From: Chitinispirillales bacterium
GTDB lineage: Bacteria; Fibrobacterota; Chitinivibrionia; Chitinivibrionales; Chitinivibrionaceae
NCBI GenBank assembly: GCA_031254455.1
Contig: JAIRUI010000090.1
Span: 1-35,706, forward strand
Length of the DNA stretch: 35,706 nt
Direction: 5' to 3'
Below, piece by piece: positions 24,588 through 33,998 of the stretch. Below the pieces are notes generated by a model, which was not told the origin of the DNA, ran no database searches, and saw only the letters and a program-made list of their open reading frames with translations. The number at the start of each line of letters is the position of its first letter. Position 1 is the stretch's first letter. The position numbers were made by a program, and so were the translations under genes.

Positions 24588-24617
24588 CGCCGCAGGTAAA
24601 AAATCGTTAATTATAAA

Positions 24618-25826
24618 CTACTTTTTGCCAATCAATCCGGCAACTTTCATCGGCAGTCCATAGCAACGAATAAAACCAGTCGCATCTTTCATATCGTAAA
24701 AATCGCTTACGTTAAACGACGCCAATTCGTCCAAATAAAGCGAATAAGGCGATTTCGCTCCGGCAGGAACTATATTCCCTTTGTAAAGTTTAAGTTTGAC
24801 AACTCCGCAGACTCTTTCCTGCGTTTTATTAACAAACGCGTCAAACGCCTCCCGAAGCGGACTGAACCATCTTCCGTCATAAACCAAATCGGCATATTTT
24901 AATGCGATTTCCTGTTTTGCCCGAAGGGTGTTTCTGTCCAAAACCAATTCTTCAAGATTAGCGTGAGCGGAATACAAAATCGTACCGCCAGGAGTTTCAT
25001 AGACGCCGCGCGATTTAATCCCTACCAAGCGATTCTCAACCATATCTACGTGTCCGACGCCGTGTTTCGCACCGATTTCGTTTAATTTTGTAAGAAGTTC
25101 AACCGTCGAAGAATATTTTTTACCGTTAATTGCAACCGGAACACCCTTTTCAAACTCAATTTCGACATACTCAGGAGTGTTAGGCGCTTTTTCAATTGTG
25201 TTCGAAATCGTATAAACTCGGTCCTGCGGTTCGTTCCAAGGATTTTCAAGTTCTCCGCCTTCATGTGAAATATGCCAAATATTGCGATCCTCGGAATAAA
25301 TTTTTTCTTTACTTACCGAAATCGGAATATTGCGCTTGTTTGCGTAATCAACGCATTCCTCGCGCGATTTGAAATTCCAGCGGCTGTCTTTCCAAGGCGC
25401 AATGACTTTGAGCTGCGGAGCAAGAGCCATATATGTCAGTTCAAAACGAACTTGATCGTTTCCTTTTCCGGTAGCGCCGTGAGCCACATACGCAGCGCCT
25501 TCCCGCAAAGCGATCTCGACCTGTCTTTTTGCTATAAGCGGTCTGCCGAAAGACGTCCCCAATAAATATTTGTTTTCATAAATCGCGCCCGCTTTCACTG
25601 TCGGATAAATATAGTCTCGAATAAATTCTTCTCGTTGGTCTTCAATAAACGCCTTTACCGCTCCGGTTTTCAACGCTTTTTCTTCAAGACCGTCCAATTC
25701 TTCCGCCTGTCCAAGGTTTCCGCAGACGCAAATGACATCGACGTCGTAATTTTCTTTAATCCATTGAACCATAACCGACGTATCCAATCCGCCGGAATAC
25801 GCAAGTACACACTTTTCTTTCGACAT
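24618..25826 (-). CDS. argG: Argininosuccinate synthase
   Basis: ArgG joins citrulline and aspartate using ATP, the penultimate step of arginine synthesis. The 402-residue protein has the N-type ATP-pyrophosphatase loop AYSGGLDTS (9-17), the aspartate/citrulline-binding AHGATGKGNDQVRFE, and the conserved SREECVDYA and GRWFSPLREA segments. Length and motifs are complete. AAGGAG lies just before the ATG. No other arginine gene is adjacent. It is the last gene of the minus-strand run after the GH5 gene, with a 92-base gap that may hold its own promoter. Confidence 0.97.
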   Translation of the reverse strand: MSKEKCVLAYSGGLDTSVMVQWIKENYDVDVICVCGNLGQAEELDGLEEKALKTGAVKAFIEDQREEFIRDYIYPTVKAGAIYENKYLLGTSFGRPLIAKRQVEIALREGAAYVAHGATGKGNDQVRFELTYMALAPQLKVIAPWKDSRWNFKSREECVDYANKRNIPISVSKEKIYSEDRNIWHISHEGGELENPWNEPQDRVYTISNTIEKAPNTPEYVEIEFEKGVPVAINGKKYSSTVELLTKLNEIGAKHGVGHVDMVENRLVGIKSRGVYETPGGTILYSAHANLEELVLDRNTLRAKQEIALKYADLVYDGRWFSPLREAFDAFVNKTQERVCGVVKLKLYKGNIVPAGAKSPYSLYLDELASFNVSDFYDMKDATGFIRCYGLPMKVAGLIGKK

Positions 25827-25918
25827 AAAAACTCCTTTTTGCCGGAAAATACTATTAAGCGAATATCAGCTGCAAACAAAACAGAACGTTTTCTTTACGA
25901 AAATTTGGCAAAAAAGCG

Positions 25919-28864
25919 CTATATATTTCTTTTCACTCCTAATTTCGTTGAGTAATTATAAACCTTACCGCTTGCGTCTTTCGCTTCGACAACAAGCAAA
26001 TACGAACCGTTTGCGACAATTCTGCCGACGGAATTTGTCAAATCCCAAACTATCGCCGCCGATTCCGAATTACGCACTGCGCATTCCGAATTAAACACGA
26101 CGTTTCCCGTATTGTCGTAAACGACAAGATTTATTTGCGTCATTTTCGGCGTTTTAACCAAAATCTTTGCGAAATCGGAAACAATCGGATTTGTTTCAAG
26201 TAAAATTCCAAACTTATCGCTGCGTACTTGTTTCGCTTTAATAGGCGTCGGATCTTCTACAATCAAACGAAGCGACGCGTCGTCAAAGATTATATTGTAA
26301 TTGTCGGCGGACAATTCGGATTTTGCCGAAAGTTGCAAACGGTAATCTCCCACATACTGACTTTGCAAATATCCGCAAGATACGACAATCTCAGATTTTT
26401 GAAACACTATGTCAAGCGTTCCGCAATGAATAACTTTTTCTTCATTATCGCCGCCGACAAAACCGACAAATGTAACATAATTGGAAAAATCCGGAACGGT
26501 ACCTCCCAAACTTATCGTAAATTCTTTCGGATCAAGAGCTATGAACAAATCTTTCTTTACAATTGTGAAAGAACGCGTGATATTCAAATCGGCATAACTT
26601 CCTTTACCTGTGATTTTCACCGTCGCCGTACCTGCGTTTGTATTGTTTAAGTACGAAACGTCATAATCCGCCTGTGAAAGCGTCGCGCCGTTGACGACAA
26701 CGGAAGTCACGCTCGGAGTATGCGCAGAACCGTTATATACAAAAACGCCGGACTGCGGAATTTCAAGAATAGCCGAAGTGTCCGTCACAGAAACCGTTAT
26801 GTTTTCAATGTTTACCGCGCCTGTGGAAACTATACGTAAAGTTTGCTGTCCGTTTGAAAGTGAAATATTTGTTTTTACGGGAGTAAACGCAAACCAGTCG
26901 TTTCCGTTTGACACGGAAAGCGTCCCCAGACGCGTAGTTCCCGTGAATATAGAAATCGTACGTTCTTGAGCGTTGGTTCCGCCGACAGCCGCCCGAACGC
27001 TCAAATCATATTGTCCGCTTTGAGCGACATCTATTAAATATTCTAAAGACGAGCCGTTCTCTAAATTGCCGGCGTATTTTCCGTATTGGTCGTTATTGTC
27101 TTTTATCTCACCGCTTTTTTTAGAATAATCAAGCGAATTGAAAGTTCCCGGAACATTTATCACTGTCGCCTTTTTCCCATACACTTCAAACTCATAAAGC
27201 GAATAACCGTATTGTTGTCCGTTTATCGTCGCTCTTTGGGTCGCGGTTACTCTGACATATCTTGCAAGAATATCGCTCACTTCAATATTATTCACTCCTC
27301 CAGTTCCGCTTGTTTCGTCTTTAACGGTCGTCCACGCGACGTTGTCCGTTGAAACCTCGACTTTGTATCCTACCGCAAAAGCCGCTTCCCAAAGCAAACG
27401 AATTCCGTTTAAGATATAACTGTCCTGCAAATCCACCTTAATCCACTGGGCTTGATCTGAATGAACGGAAGCCCACCTTGAACTTGCCGAGCCGTCGTTT
27501 GCGTTGTTTGCCGGAAAACTACCGACATTGCCGCTTTCTTCGCTTGAAGCGTTTATATTTTTGTTAAGCGCCAAGTTTGCCGTGGTAAAAGGATTACCGC
27601 CGCCTATAGTTCCGGGCATTTTCTTTATAATCTCATCCCGTACCATCGTATTAGCCCAGCCGTTACTCGTAGCGACTTTACCCCACTTATCCCGAATTTG
27701 CTGTTCGGAATCGTTGAAAACATTTACATCGCCTGGAGTGTGATTGTAAATACCCCAAGACGAATTATTCTTAACTTTATAGGTCCAGGAGGTATAGTGC
27801 CATCCCGCATCATTATAAGTAGTCAACGCAAAGTCCCACGCTCCTCTTAATCCGAAACAGGTAAATTCTCCTATAAAAGTAGGATTGCCGTGATTTGCGC
27901 TACGAACTTCACTGACGCGCGCCGTGTAAAAATCTTTTTGTCCTTGCTCGTCGCTCACATTATCCCAAGAATAATGGTGATACTGATACACCACGTTCGT
28001 CCAACCGTATTGAGTCGTTTTCGGCAGATTGCCGGTTCCCCAACAGCTTTCCATACAAATAATATGTTCGGGGTCGTACTTGCGGATTTCTTTGTAAATC
28101 TTATCATAAACATCCCATTGAGTTTTATTGGTAACGCCTGCTTTAGGCCCCGGCTCGTTGAGAATGTCATACATCGCCACAGTGGGATTATCTTTGTAAT
28201 GTTTTGCGATTTCACCCCAAAGCCAAACGGTTTTTTCCTGATTGTAAGCCGCGTTGGCGGCGGTATAAAGTTCCCATCCGCCGTTTACTTCTCCAGAATG
28301 GTCTTGTCCGTTTTGCGAACCGAACGCGCCGTGCATATCCAAAATTACATACATTCCGCGTTTTTGGCAATTTTCCACAAACCAGTCAAAGCGTTTAAAA
28401 GCGTCAGGTTTTAACGTGTGACGATTCGCACCGTCATCGACATAAACTAAGTTCATATAAGTGAAAGGCAGACGAATAACGCTCATTCCCATCGCCGCGC
28501 AATTGTTAAAGTCCGTTTCAGTCCAGTAATTGTCTTCATAAATCGCTATCAGTTCGTCGCGTTTTGCCGCACCGAACCTGCTTTTCAGTTGGTTCATTAT
28601 AGTCACCTGATCATGAGCGTTTGCGTTAACCGGAGTCATCCAAGGTTCGTGCACAAGCCAACCGCCGGCATTCACTCCGCGCAAATAAACTCTCTCGCCA
28701 TTGGTATTGACGATATGCCAAGTCGATTTTGGGGTCGAAACATTCCAAATTTCGTTTGAAGCGCCCGTACTGACTTTAAGAAAATCTTTCTGTGCGATTT
28801 GTGCGAAACCGTTTGTGCAAATCGCCAAAAGCGCTAATACCGAAAATAAAAATTTCGACCTCAT
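25919..28864 (-). CDS. Secreted GH5 glycoside hydrolase with CBM32, CBM6-like and MBG-like modules and FlgD-Ig-like C-terminal module
   Basis: This 981-residue exported enzyme probably hydrolyses a beta-linked plant polysaccharide (glucan, mannan or related). In order: a signal peptide ending at FAQ (about 22); a GH5 barrel (about 45-400) with acid/base Glu237 in ILNEPGP and nucleophile Glu333 in FIGEFTCFG; an F5/8-type C (CBM32) module (about 430-563, starting NLALNK and ending YEFEVYG); a CBM6-like module (about 570-693) with GKYAGNLENGSSLEYLIDV; an MBG-like module (about 700-770: VYNGSAHTPSVTS, NNTNAGTATVKITGKGSY); a second less clear beta module (about 772-870); and the terminal module (about 880-981: VVYDNTGNVVF, WDLTN, ANGSYLLVVEA, KLGVKR). 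AAGGGGAA precedes the ATG. The FadL-type gene lies 87 bases upstream and argG 92 bases downstream. Confidence 0.93.
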   Translation of the reverse strand: MRSKFLFSVLALLAICTNGFAQIAQKDFLKVSTGASNEIWNVSTPKSTWHIVNTNGERVYLRGVNAGGWLVHEPWMTPVNANAHDQVTIMNQLKSRFGAAKRDELIAIYEDNYWTETDFNNCAAMGMSVIRLPFTYMNLVYVDDGANRHTLKPDAFKRFDWFVENCQKRGMYVILDMHGAFGSQNGQDHSGEVNGGWELYTAANAAYNQEKTVWLWGEIAKHYKDNPTVAMYDILNEPGPKAGVTNKTQWDVYDKIYKEIRKYDPEHIICMESCWGTGNLPKTTQYGWTNVVYQYHHYSWDNVSDEQGQKDFYTARVSEVRSANHGNPTFIGEFTCFGLRGAWDFALTTYNDAGWHYTSWTYKVKNNSSWGIYNHTPGDVNVFNDSEQQIRDKWGKVATSNGWANTMVRDEIIKKMPGTIGGGNPFTTANLALNKNINASSEESGNVGSFPANNANDGSASSRWASVHSDQAQWIKVDLQDSYILNGIRLLWEAAFAVGYKVEVSTDNVAWTTVKDETSGTGGVNNIEVSDILARYVRVTATQRATINGQQYGYSLYEFEVYGKKATVINVPGTFNSLDYSKKSGEIKDNNDQYGKYAGNLENGSSLEYLIDVAQSGQYDLSVRAAVGGTNAQERTISIFTGTTRLGTLSVSNGNDWFAFTPVKTNISLSNGQQTLRIVSTGAVNIENITVSVTDTSAILEIPQSGVFVYNGSAHTPSVTSVVVNGATLSQADYDVSYLNNTNAGTATVKITGKGSYADLNITRSFTIVKKDLFIALDPKEFTISLGGTVPDFSNYVTFVGFVGGDNEEKVIHCGTLDIVFQKSEIVVSCGYLQSQYVGDYRLQLSAKSELSADNYNIIFDDASLRLIVEDPTPIKAKQVRSDKFGILLETNPIVSDFAKILVKTPKMTQINLVVYDNTGNVVFNSECAVRNSESAAIVWDLTNSVGRIVANGSYLLVVEAKDASGKVYNYSTKLGVKRNI

Positions 28865-28951
28865 AAATTCCCCTTTTTTAACGCTTATATTATATATGCA
28901 AAATTCAAATTTTTACCGTAATTTCTTCAAGATTTTTATGCGTTCGCAAAA

Positions 28952-30301
28952 CTAAAACTTGAAACTTAAACCTATAGACGGCACAAACGCCTCGACTTTA
29001 TATCCGCCGCTAAATCTACCGGGAGGATTAGGGCAAGAACCGTCTCTGTTAAATCCGTGAGAATAAAGAAACGCAAAATCGATCGACAACATTTCAACGG
29101 GACGAAACGAACCGCCTGTCGTAACTCCCAATTTGTTTGTACTGGGTGTTTCCGGATTTAAAAAGTCGTCAGGAACAGGCGTTTGGTCATAATAAATTCC
29201 AAAACGCAAATCAAATTTTTCGTGAAGCCCTATCTGTGTACCCAAACGATAAGCAAAAGTATTTTCGTATTTCTTGGGATTGACCACCGTAGTAATATTG
29301 TGGAATACCAAATTAAGTTTATCGTAAGCGCCCCAGTTTACCCACTGCAAATCAAAATCAAGAAGCAGTTTTTCAACAGGTCTGAACGAAACGCCGACAT
29401 TCATATTCGCCGGTAAAGGAAGTTCCGCTTCAAACGTTTTTGAGTTAAACATTGTAAGTTCCGGTGGAATGTTCGGAGCCGCCGGTTCAGGCGACGAACT
29501 ATTAATTCTGCTGATTATTCGATTCAAAGAGTCGATATCGTTTCCGGCGGCGATTTTCGCGTCGCCTTTGCTGACTTTTGCTTTTACGCCGGAACGGTAA
29601 GAAACGCCGAACGCAAGTTTATCTTTAATCGCTTCAAACAAAATACCGGCATTTACGCCTACGGCGACATCCGCCTTACCGGAAAGTTCCAAATTAACGC
29701 CGTCTTTGTTTCTGTCGAGAATTTGGCCTACGTCCGAATCATAGTAAGCAAGCGGTCTATAAGCTTCAAGCGATTTTATAGGAGCGAGTTGTTTGCTTTG
29801 CTCAAAATTTCCGAAATTAATCGTCGGACCGGCGCCGACACTCACTTTGTCGAGAATATTAACCGCAAAAGTCGGCTGTAAGGCGAAAACTTTCAAAGAA
29901 ATATCCTGAATAAGTCCCGCCCCTTCCCAATTTTTATCCCAACTCGCCGAATTTCCGTAGGGAGTCGTAAAAGAAAGCCCTAAAGAAATTAAGCGTTTAA
30001 TATTTCCGGCGGCATAGAAATAAACAGGCGTCGAAGGATTATTTTCAGGCGTCGCATGTCCGTTTACACCCCAAAACTGTACTTTAGGAATAATCATAGT
30101 CACACCGCCGGAAGCGTCAAATTTACTGTCTAAAAATCCAAGCGCACCCGGATTAAAGTGCATACTTTCCGAGCCAAGTTTAAGTCCGGCGCCCGTATGC
30201 GCCATCCCAAGCTGCCTTGCACTGAGAGTATTTACCTGATACGCTTCCCCAAACAGAAACGAGCACGCCGCCAGAATAACGGCAAAAGTTAATTTTTTCA
30301 T
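28952..30301 (-). CDS. FadL/OmpP1/TodX-family outer-membrane protein
   Basis: The family forms 14-stranded outer-membrane barrels that pass hydrophobic molecules such as long-chain fatty acids or aromatics. The 449-residue protein has a signal peptide (MKKLTFAVILAACSFLFGEA) and the typical N-terminal hatch start, YQVNTLSARQLGMAHTGAGL, followed by SESMHFNPGALGFL. Further landmarks are GLSFTTPYGNSASW, RPVEKLLLDFDLQWVNWGAY, and a terminal GLSFKF ending in Phe, as barrels do. AAGGGG six bases before the ATG supports the start. It sits between two secreted carbohydrate-active genes on the same strand with short gaps (58 and 87 bases), so it is probably co-expressed; whether it transports a lignocellulose-derived aromatic or lipid is only a guess. 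Confidence 0.92.
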   Translation of the reverse strand: MKKLTFAVILAACSFLFGEAYQVNTLSARQLGMAHTGAGLKLGSESMHFNPGALGFLDSKFDASGGVTMIIPKVQFWGVNGHATPENNPSTPVYFYAAGNIKRLISLGLSFTTPYGNSASWDKNWEGAGLIQDISLKVFALQPTFAVNILDKVSVGAGPTINFGNFEQSKQLAPIKSLEAYRPLAYYDSDVGQILDRNKDGVNLELSGKADVAVGVNAGILFEAIKDKLAFGVSYRSGVKAKVSKGDAKIAAGNDIDSLNRIISRINSSSPEPAAPNIPPELTMFNSKTFEAELPLPANMNVGVSFRPVEKLLLDFDLQWVNWGAYDKLNLVFHNITTVVNPKKYENTFAYRLGTQIGLHEKFDLRFGIYYDQTPVPDDFLNPETPSTNKLGVTTGGSFRPVEMLSIDFAFLYSHGFNRDGSCPNPPGRFSGGYKVEAFVPSIGLSFKF

Positions 30302-30359
30302 TAAAACCCCTTATTTTTAAGTTGATACTTACCGCAAATATTAAAAATCCGAATCATTT

Positions 30360-33300
30360 TTATCTCTTTATACCCAGCCTTGCCGAATATCTGTAAGTTT
30401 TTCCACTCACGCCTTTCGCTTCGACAACCGTCAAATATGAACCGTTTGCCACGATTCTGCCTGTCGAATTTTTCAAATCCCAAGAAATATTCACAGAATT
30501 TCCTTTGGTCTTTACGTCATTTTTCGCAAATACCAAATTACCGGCATTGTCATAAACGGCGACTCTCACCGTCGCATTTTCAAGCGTCCTGATTTCAAAC
30601 TTCGCATACGCCGAAATAACGGGATTAAATTCTATTATTATACCTTGTTTGCTATCGCGAATATATGTGTTTTTATTCGGCGTATTGTCAGGGTCGGTAA
30701 CTATAAGCGCCAATCCGTCGTCAAAAACCGCCGTATAATTATCCGCTTCAAGTTCGCCGTCAACCCTTATGGTTATAGGATACGCGCCAGGAGCGTTTAT
30801 ATAACTCGTGTCAGGCTCATCGTCGCCATTATCGTCGATTATCATTTTGCCATAATCATATTCTGTTATAATATCGTCCCAAGTTAAGGCTCTCCCGTCT
30901 ATTTTGAATACTCCAATGCTATCCGTAGAATATATCCCCTGTATCGACAATGAACACGCAGGGAAAATAATAACTTGCGGGTTGTATTGTGTATATACGG
31001 TATCGCTTCCCTCAAAAGTGAAAAATACCGGCTTCTTAACTATCATGAACGGGACGGATTTTGACAGTCCCGCATACTCATTCTTTCCTGTTATTATTAC
31101 CGTCGCCGCGCCCGCATTTGTATTGTTCGAATACGAAAGCGTATAATCGCCTGCGCTTATTTCCGTTCCGCTTATGGTAAAAGTCTTGAGTGTCGGCTTA
31201 TATTCAAGCCCGTTGTAAACATATCCGTCTTGCGGTATGTCCAAAACTATTACCGTATCGCCTTCCTGTCGTTTTGCCACAGTAATCTTTTCTATGTTTA
31301 CGGAACCCGTAGATTCCCACTTCAATAGCTGTATGCCTGCCGACAGATAAATATTGCCGCTTATCGGAGCGAACGCTTCCCAATTGTCGCCGTTTATTAC
31401 CTGCAACTGAGTAAGTTTATCATCGCCGGAATAAACGCTTATTACTCTCTGCTTATTATTGTTTCCTGTCGCTGTGTTGAACGAAATTTTATATTCTCCG
31501 GCTAATGCGACATTTACCAAATATTGTGCAAACGACCCTTCCGCCAAATTACCCAAATACTGCTTTTCGTTAACGCTTACCTCCGAACTCTTATTAAGAA
31601 ATTGCGTAGAACTAAATTGCCCCGGTATGTTTATGGCGGAACCGAACATTATATCCGATATGTTTACCGAACCGTTCGACTGCAATCTTAATATTTGCTT
31701 TCCAGCCGGTAATGTTATATTCGCCACTGTCGGATTAAACACAAACCAGTCCGTCCCTTTAGGGATGGTTATATCCGTCAATTTTGTCATAGAGGCGGCA
31801 GTCGCACCGGCAGAAACCGAAACACTTCTTGACACATCGCTATTTCTCGCCGTGTTAAGAACCATCGTATAAGTTTTTGCCTCCGCAACATTAATTACAT
31901 AATCAACGTAAGAATTATCCACCAAATTACCTACATAGTGTCCGTTATCTGTAACTTCATTCGACTTACCCACAAATCCTGTAGAATTAAAAATTCCCGG
32001 AACGGACTTGGGGGTAGAATCACGCACAGACTTATTAAGACGTTTTGCCAATTGGTCGTAATAAAGCGATTTAGGCTCCAAAGCCGCCCCATCCCCAATA
32101 CCTTCTTTATGGTCTTCCGGCGCCGTATTAACGTTACCGTAGCCACTGTTCATCTGGGTGGGAGTCGTCTGAACATTCTTCGCCGCCCCGCGTGTGCCTA
32201 TTATATATCCATAACCGTGCTGACGGGAATCTATAATCCTGTTTGCATTATTTCCGCCCGGCCCCGCTATGCCGTTGGCATTCCAAAATACTGTCTGAGT
32301 TGACGTATGCCCGTGATAGTTACCCTTGGTGGCTCCATACGGACGAACGTTTGACTCTATAAAATCCTTGTTGAGATTTTGGTTGTCTATAAGGTTGGAC
32401 ATGCTAAGATACATGTGGAAATCGCTGCCGTAAACAGGGGTGTTTGACGTATGATTGTATATCACGTTTCCGTTTGCGTACGTATATTTGAAAGAATAAC
32501 TGTGTCTTGCCGAAGTTGAGGAGCAGTTTGATATAAGAATGTCGCTTCCGCAAATATTCATGCCGTAACCGTTACCCCCCCCGCCTCGATATTGCGGATA
32601 TGAGAAATCGCATTTATCTATGGTAAGGCGTGCGCTTTGATTTATGTCTAAGCCGTTGCTTGACATGTGCACCTGTTTTGAATTTTGCGCCTGATATGAC
32701 GATATGTTACGCGCCCACCCGTTTACAACGCCGGAAAACTTTATAAGGAACGCCCCGTGTACTTTGGAGGCTCCCGTATTGGCTTTGTTATAATCTTCCT
32801 CTCCCCAGCCTGTCGCCGTAGGATTTTCCTTATTGCCTATGGAAAAATCCTGCACTCCCGTGTTCGTCGTTCTTGGCGTGCATTTATAAATTCTGGGATT
32901 GTCGCGTGTATTTAACCAGTAACGTGTAGGAATATCCAAAGTAAGTTTGTTGCCGTTTTTGGCGGTGATTTTTCTGTAGAAAACGGTTCCTAATCCAAGG
33001 TCGTTGCGATTGTCCCAAAAGCCGCTCATGTTATGGTCGTTTACCCAGCCTGTGGTTCTGTCGCTTCTTATCACTATCCAGTCGCCGACATTAAACGGCG
33101 CTGCGTTTTCAACGGTAATATCAAATTGAGGACTATCCGGCACGTTTGCCGTAATCTTTACAGCATTTCCTTCCATAGTCCCCCAGTTTCCGCCCTGTCC
33201 TACAAGTATTATCGATTTACCTGGCATATCTTCCGCATAACACCTTATAAATGTTTTACCGACTCCGTCGCCTTTAAACAAAATGTTACTTCCGCTTATC

Positions 33301-33671
33301 CTCAGTGCATAGTTATTATTCCCCTGCGGTTTTACCTTATATATGCCGGCAGGAAGATAAACCGTTCCGCCGCCGGCATTTTGCGCCGCAGTTATGGCGC
33401 TCTGAATTTGTACGGTAGCGTCATCCCCCCCTGTTTTGTCGGCATTGTAGGGTGATTTCGTAACATCGTAAATGTTCCCCGCAACGCTTGTCGGAATTTC
33501 TTTCTCTCCCTTTTCATAGCCCGCATAAGAAAAGTCATGCAAAAACTTACCGTTATATATAGTACCCGGCAACCAATCCGCCGGATAAAGCGTACTTCTC
33601 CATCCGAACGCGCCGGTTAAAATCCCCAATACCGCCAATACCGCCAAGTTAACCCGACAATTTGTTTTCAT
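30360..33671 (-). CDS. Secreted pectate-lyase-superfamily beta-helix protein with two CBM6-like modules and FlgD-Ig-like C-terminal module
   Basis: This 1103-residue exported protein starts with a signal peptide (about 1-23). Residues ~43-545 form a right-handed beta-helix of the Pectate_lyase_3 type: FLHDFSYAGYEKGEKEIP, then DDATVQIQSAITAAQNAGGG and TVYLPAGIYKVKP, followed by many short beta-coil turns (KVHGAFLIKFSGV, ISNCSS). Two tandem CBM6-like modules follow (about 557-678 and 681-799), each with a YxGNL motif and a DWF/NWE-FxP motif. Next come an MBG-like module (about 808-880), an acidic linker (DDNGDDEPDTS) and the terminal module (about 1005-1103: VAVYDNAGNLVF, ANGSYLTVVEA, ARLGIKR). 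The substrate may be pectin or another uronate- or galactan-type polymer; catalytic residues cannot be fixed by eye. A G8 tract lies in the helix region at 32575-32582. It is the first gene of the minus-strand run. Confidence 0.88.
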   Translation of the reverse strand: MKTNCRVNLAVLAVLGILTGAFGWRSTLYPADWLPGTIYNGKFLHDFSYAGYEKGEKEIPTSVAGNIYDVTKSPYNADKTGGDDATVQIQSAITAAQNAGGGTVYLPAGIYKVKPQGNNNYALRISGSNILFKGDGVGKTFIRCYAEDMPGKSIILVGQGGNWGTMEGNAVKITANVPDSPQFDITVENAAPFNVGDWIVIRSDRTTGWVNDHNMSGFWDNRNDLGLGTVFYRKITAKNGNKLTLDIPTRYWLNTRDNPRIYKCTPRTTNTGVQDFSIGNKENPTATGWGEEDYNKANTGASKVHGAFLIKFSGVVNGWARNISSYQAQNSKQVHMSSNGLDINQSARLTIDKCDFSYPQYRGGGGNGYGMNICGSDILISNCSSTSARHSYSFKYTYANGNVIYNHTSNTPVYGSDFHMYLSMSNLIDNQNLNKDFIESNVRPYGATKGNYHGHTSTQTVFWNANGIAGPGGNNANRIIDSRQHGYGYIIGTRGAAKNVQTTPTQMNSGYGNVNTAPEDHKEGIGDGAALEPKSLYYDQLAKRLNKSVRDSTPKSVPGIFNSTGFVGKSNEVTDNGHYVGNLVDNSYVDYVINVAEAKTYTMVLNTARNSDVSRSVSVSAGATAASMTKLTDITIPKGTDWFVFNPTVANITLPAGKQILRLQSNGSVNISDIMFGSAINIPGQFSSTQFLNKSSEVSVNEKQYLGNLAEGSFAQYLVNVALAGEYKISFNTATGNNNKQRVISVYSGDDKLTQLQVINGDNWEAFAPISGNIYLSAGIQLLKWESTGSVNIEKITVAKRQEGDTVIVLDIPQDGYVYNGLEYKPTLKTFTISGTEISAGDYTLSYSNNTNAGAATVIITGKNEYAGLSKSVPFMIVKKPVFFTFEGSDTVYTQYNPQVIIFPACSLSIQGIYSTDSIGVFKIDGRALTWDDIITEYDYGKMIIDDNGDDEPDTSYINAPGAYPITIRVDGELEADNYTAVFDDGLALIVTDPDNTPNKNTYIRDSKQGIIIEFNPVISAYAKFEIRTLENATVRVAVYDNAGNLVFAKNDVKTKGNSVNISWDLKNSTGRIVANGSYLTVVEAKGVSGKTYRYSARLGIKR

Positions 33672-33823
33672 TGAATCCGCCTTTTACGTTTGCACACCGA
33701 TAAAGTTTTATACATCCGAAATATACGAAATTATATACATTTTCGCTGGTTTTTATTTGGAAACACGAATTAAAAACAAATTATAATAAATTCCCCTTGC
33801 GTTATACAAAAAATTATTGTATT

Positions 33824-33839
33824 ATAGTATATATACTAT
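33824..33839. promoter_or_regulatory. Perfect 16-bp palindrome, possible operator
   Basis: ATAGTATATATACTAT equals its own reverse complement. It lies about 160 bases before the chemotaxis gene and 153 bases from the divergent gene, and could bind a dimeric regulator. AT-rich palindromes also arise by chance. Confidence 0.35.
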
Positions 33840-33855
33840 TCAATTTCAGCTTGCT

Positions 33856-33870
33856 GCGACTGACAGTCGC
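33856..33870 (+). other. Short GC-rich hairpin with following T-tract in the chemotaxis leader
   Basis: GCGACT (33856-33861) pairs with AGTCGC (33865-33870) across a 3-base loop, followed by CTTTTG. It could be a weak attenuator in the leader of the chemotaxis gene, or chance. Confidence 0.3.
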
Positions 33871-33987
33871 CTTTTGCAAAAAAATTCTTTGTGCATATTC
33901 ACCAGAGAAAACAAGTAATAATTTCAGTTATTGGTCGCTTCCTATAGAGAAAGACGAACGGCGGAAATTATTGATTGTTTAATTTTT

Positions 33988-33995
33988 AGGAGGGG
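33988..33995 (+). promoter_or_regulatory. Strong ribosome binding site of the chemotaxis gene
   Basis: AGGAGGGG with its AGGAGG core five bases from the ATG at 33999 fixes the start of a gene that is cut by the window edge. Confidence 0.75.
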
Positions 33996-33998
33996 ATT

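Larger units (their letters stand above)
33672..33998. other. 327-base divergent intergenic region, no gene
   Basis: This AT-rich stretch separates the divergent beta-helix and chemotaxis genes and must hold promoters for both. It contains a perfect 16-bp palindrome (33824-33839) and a short GC-rich hairpin (33856-33870). A 61-codon frame starting with TTG at 33797 has no ribosome site and no recognisable product. I see no riboswitch consensus. Confidence 0.7.

Noticed and set aside
28204..28414. Plus-strand frames opposite the GH5 gene
   Set aside because: They mirror the catalytic region of a clearly coding gene and have no recognisable product.
33797..33982. 61-codon frame upstream of the chemotaxis gene
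   Set aside because: It starts with TTG without a ribosome site, its product is unlike any protein I know, and it runs through the palindrome and hairpin of a promoter region.
33840..33998. A cyclic-di-GMP or other riboswitch in the chemotaxis leader
   Set aside because: I found no conserved core of the GEMM classes, only one short hairpin.
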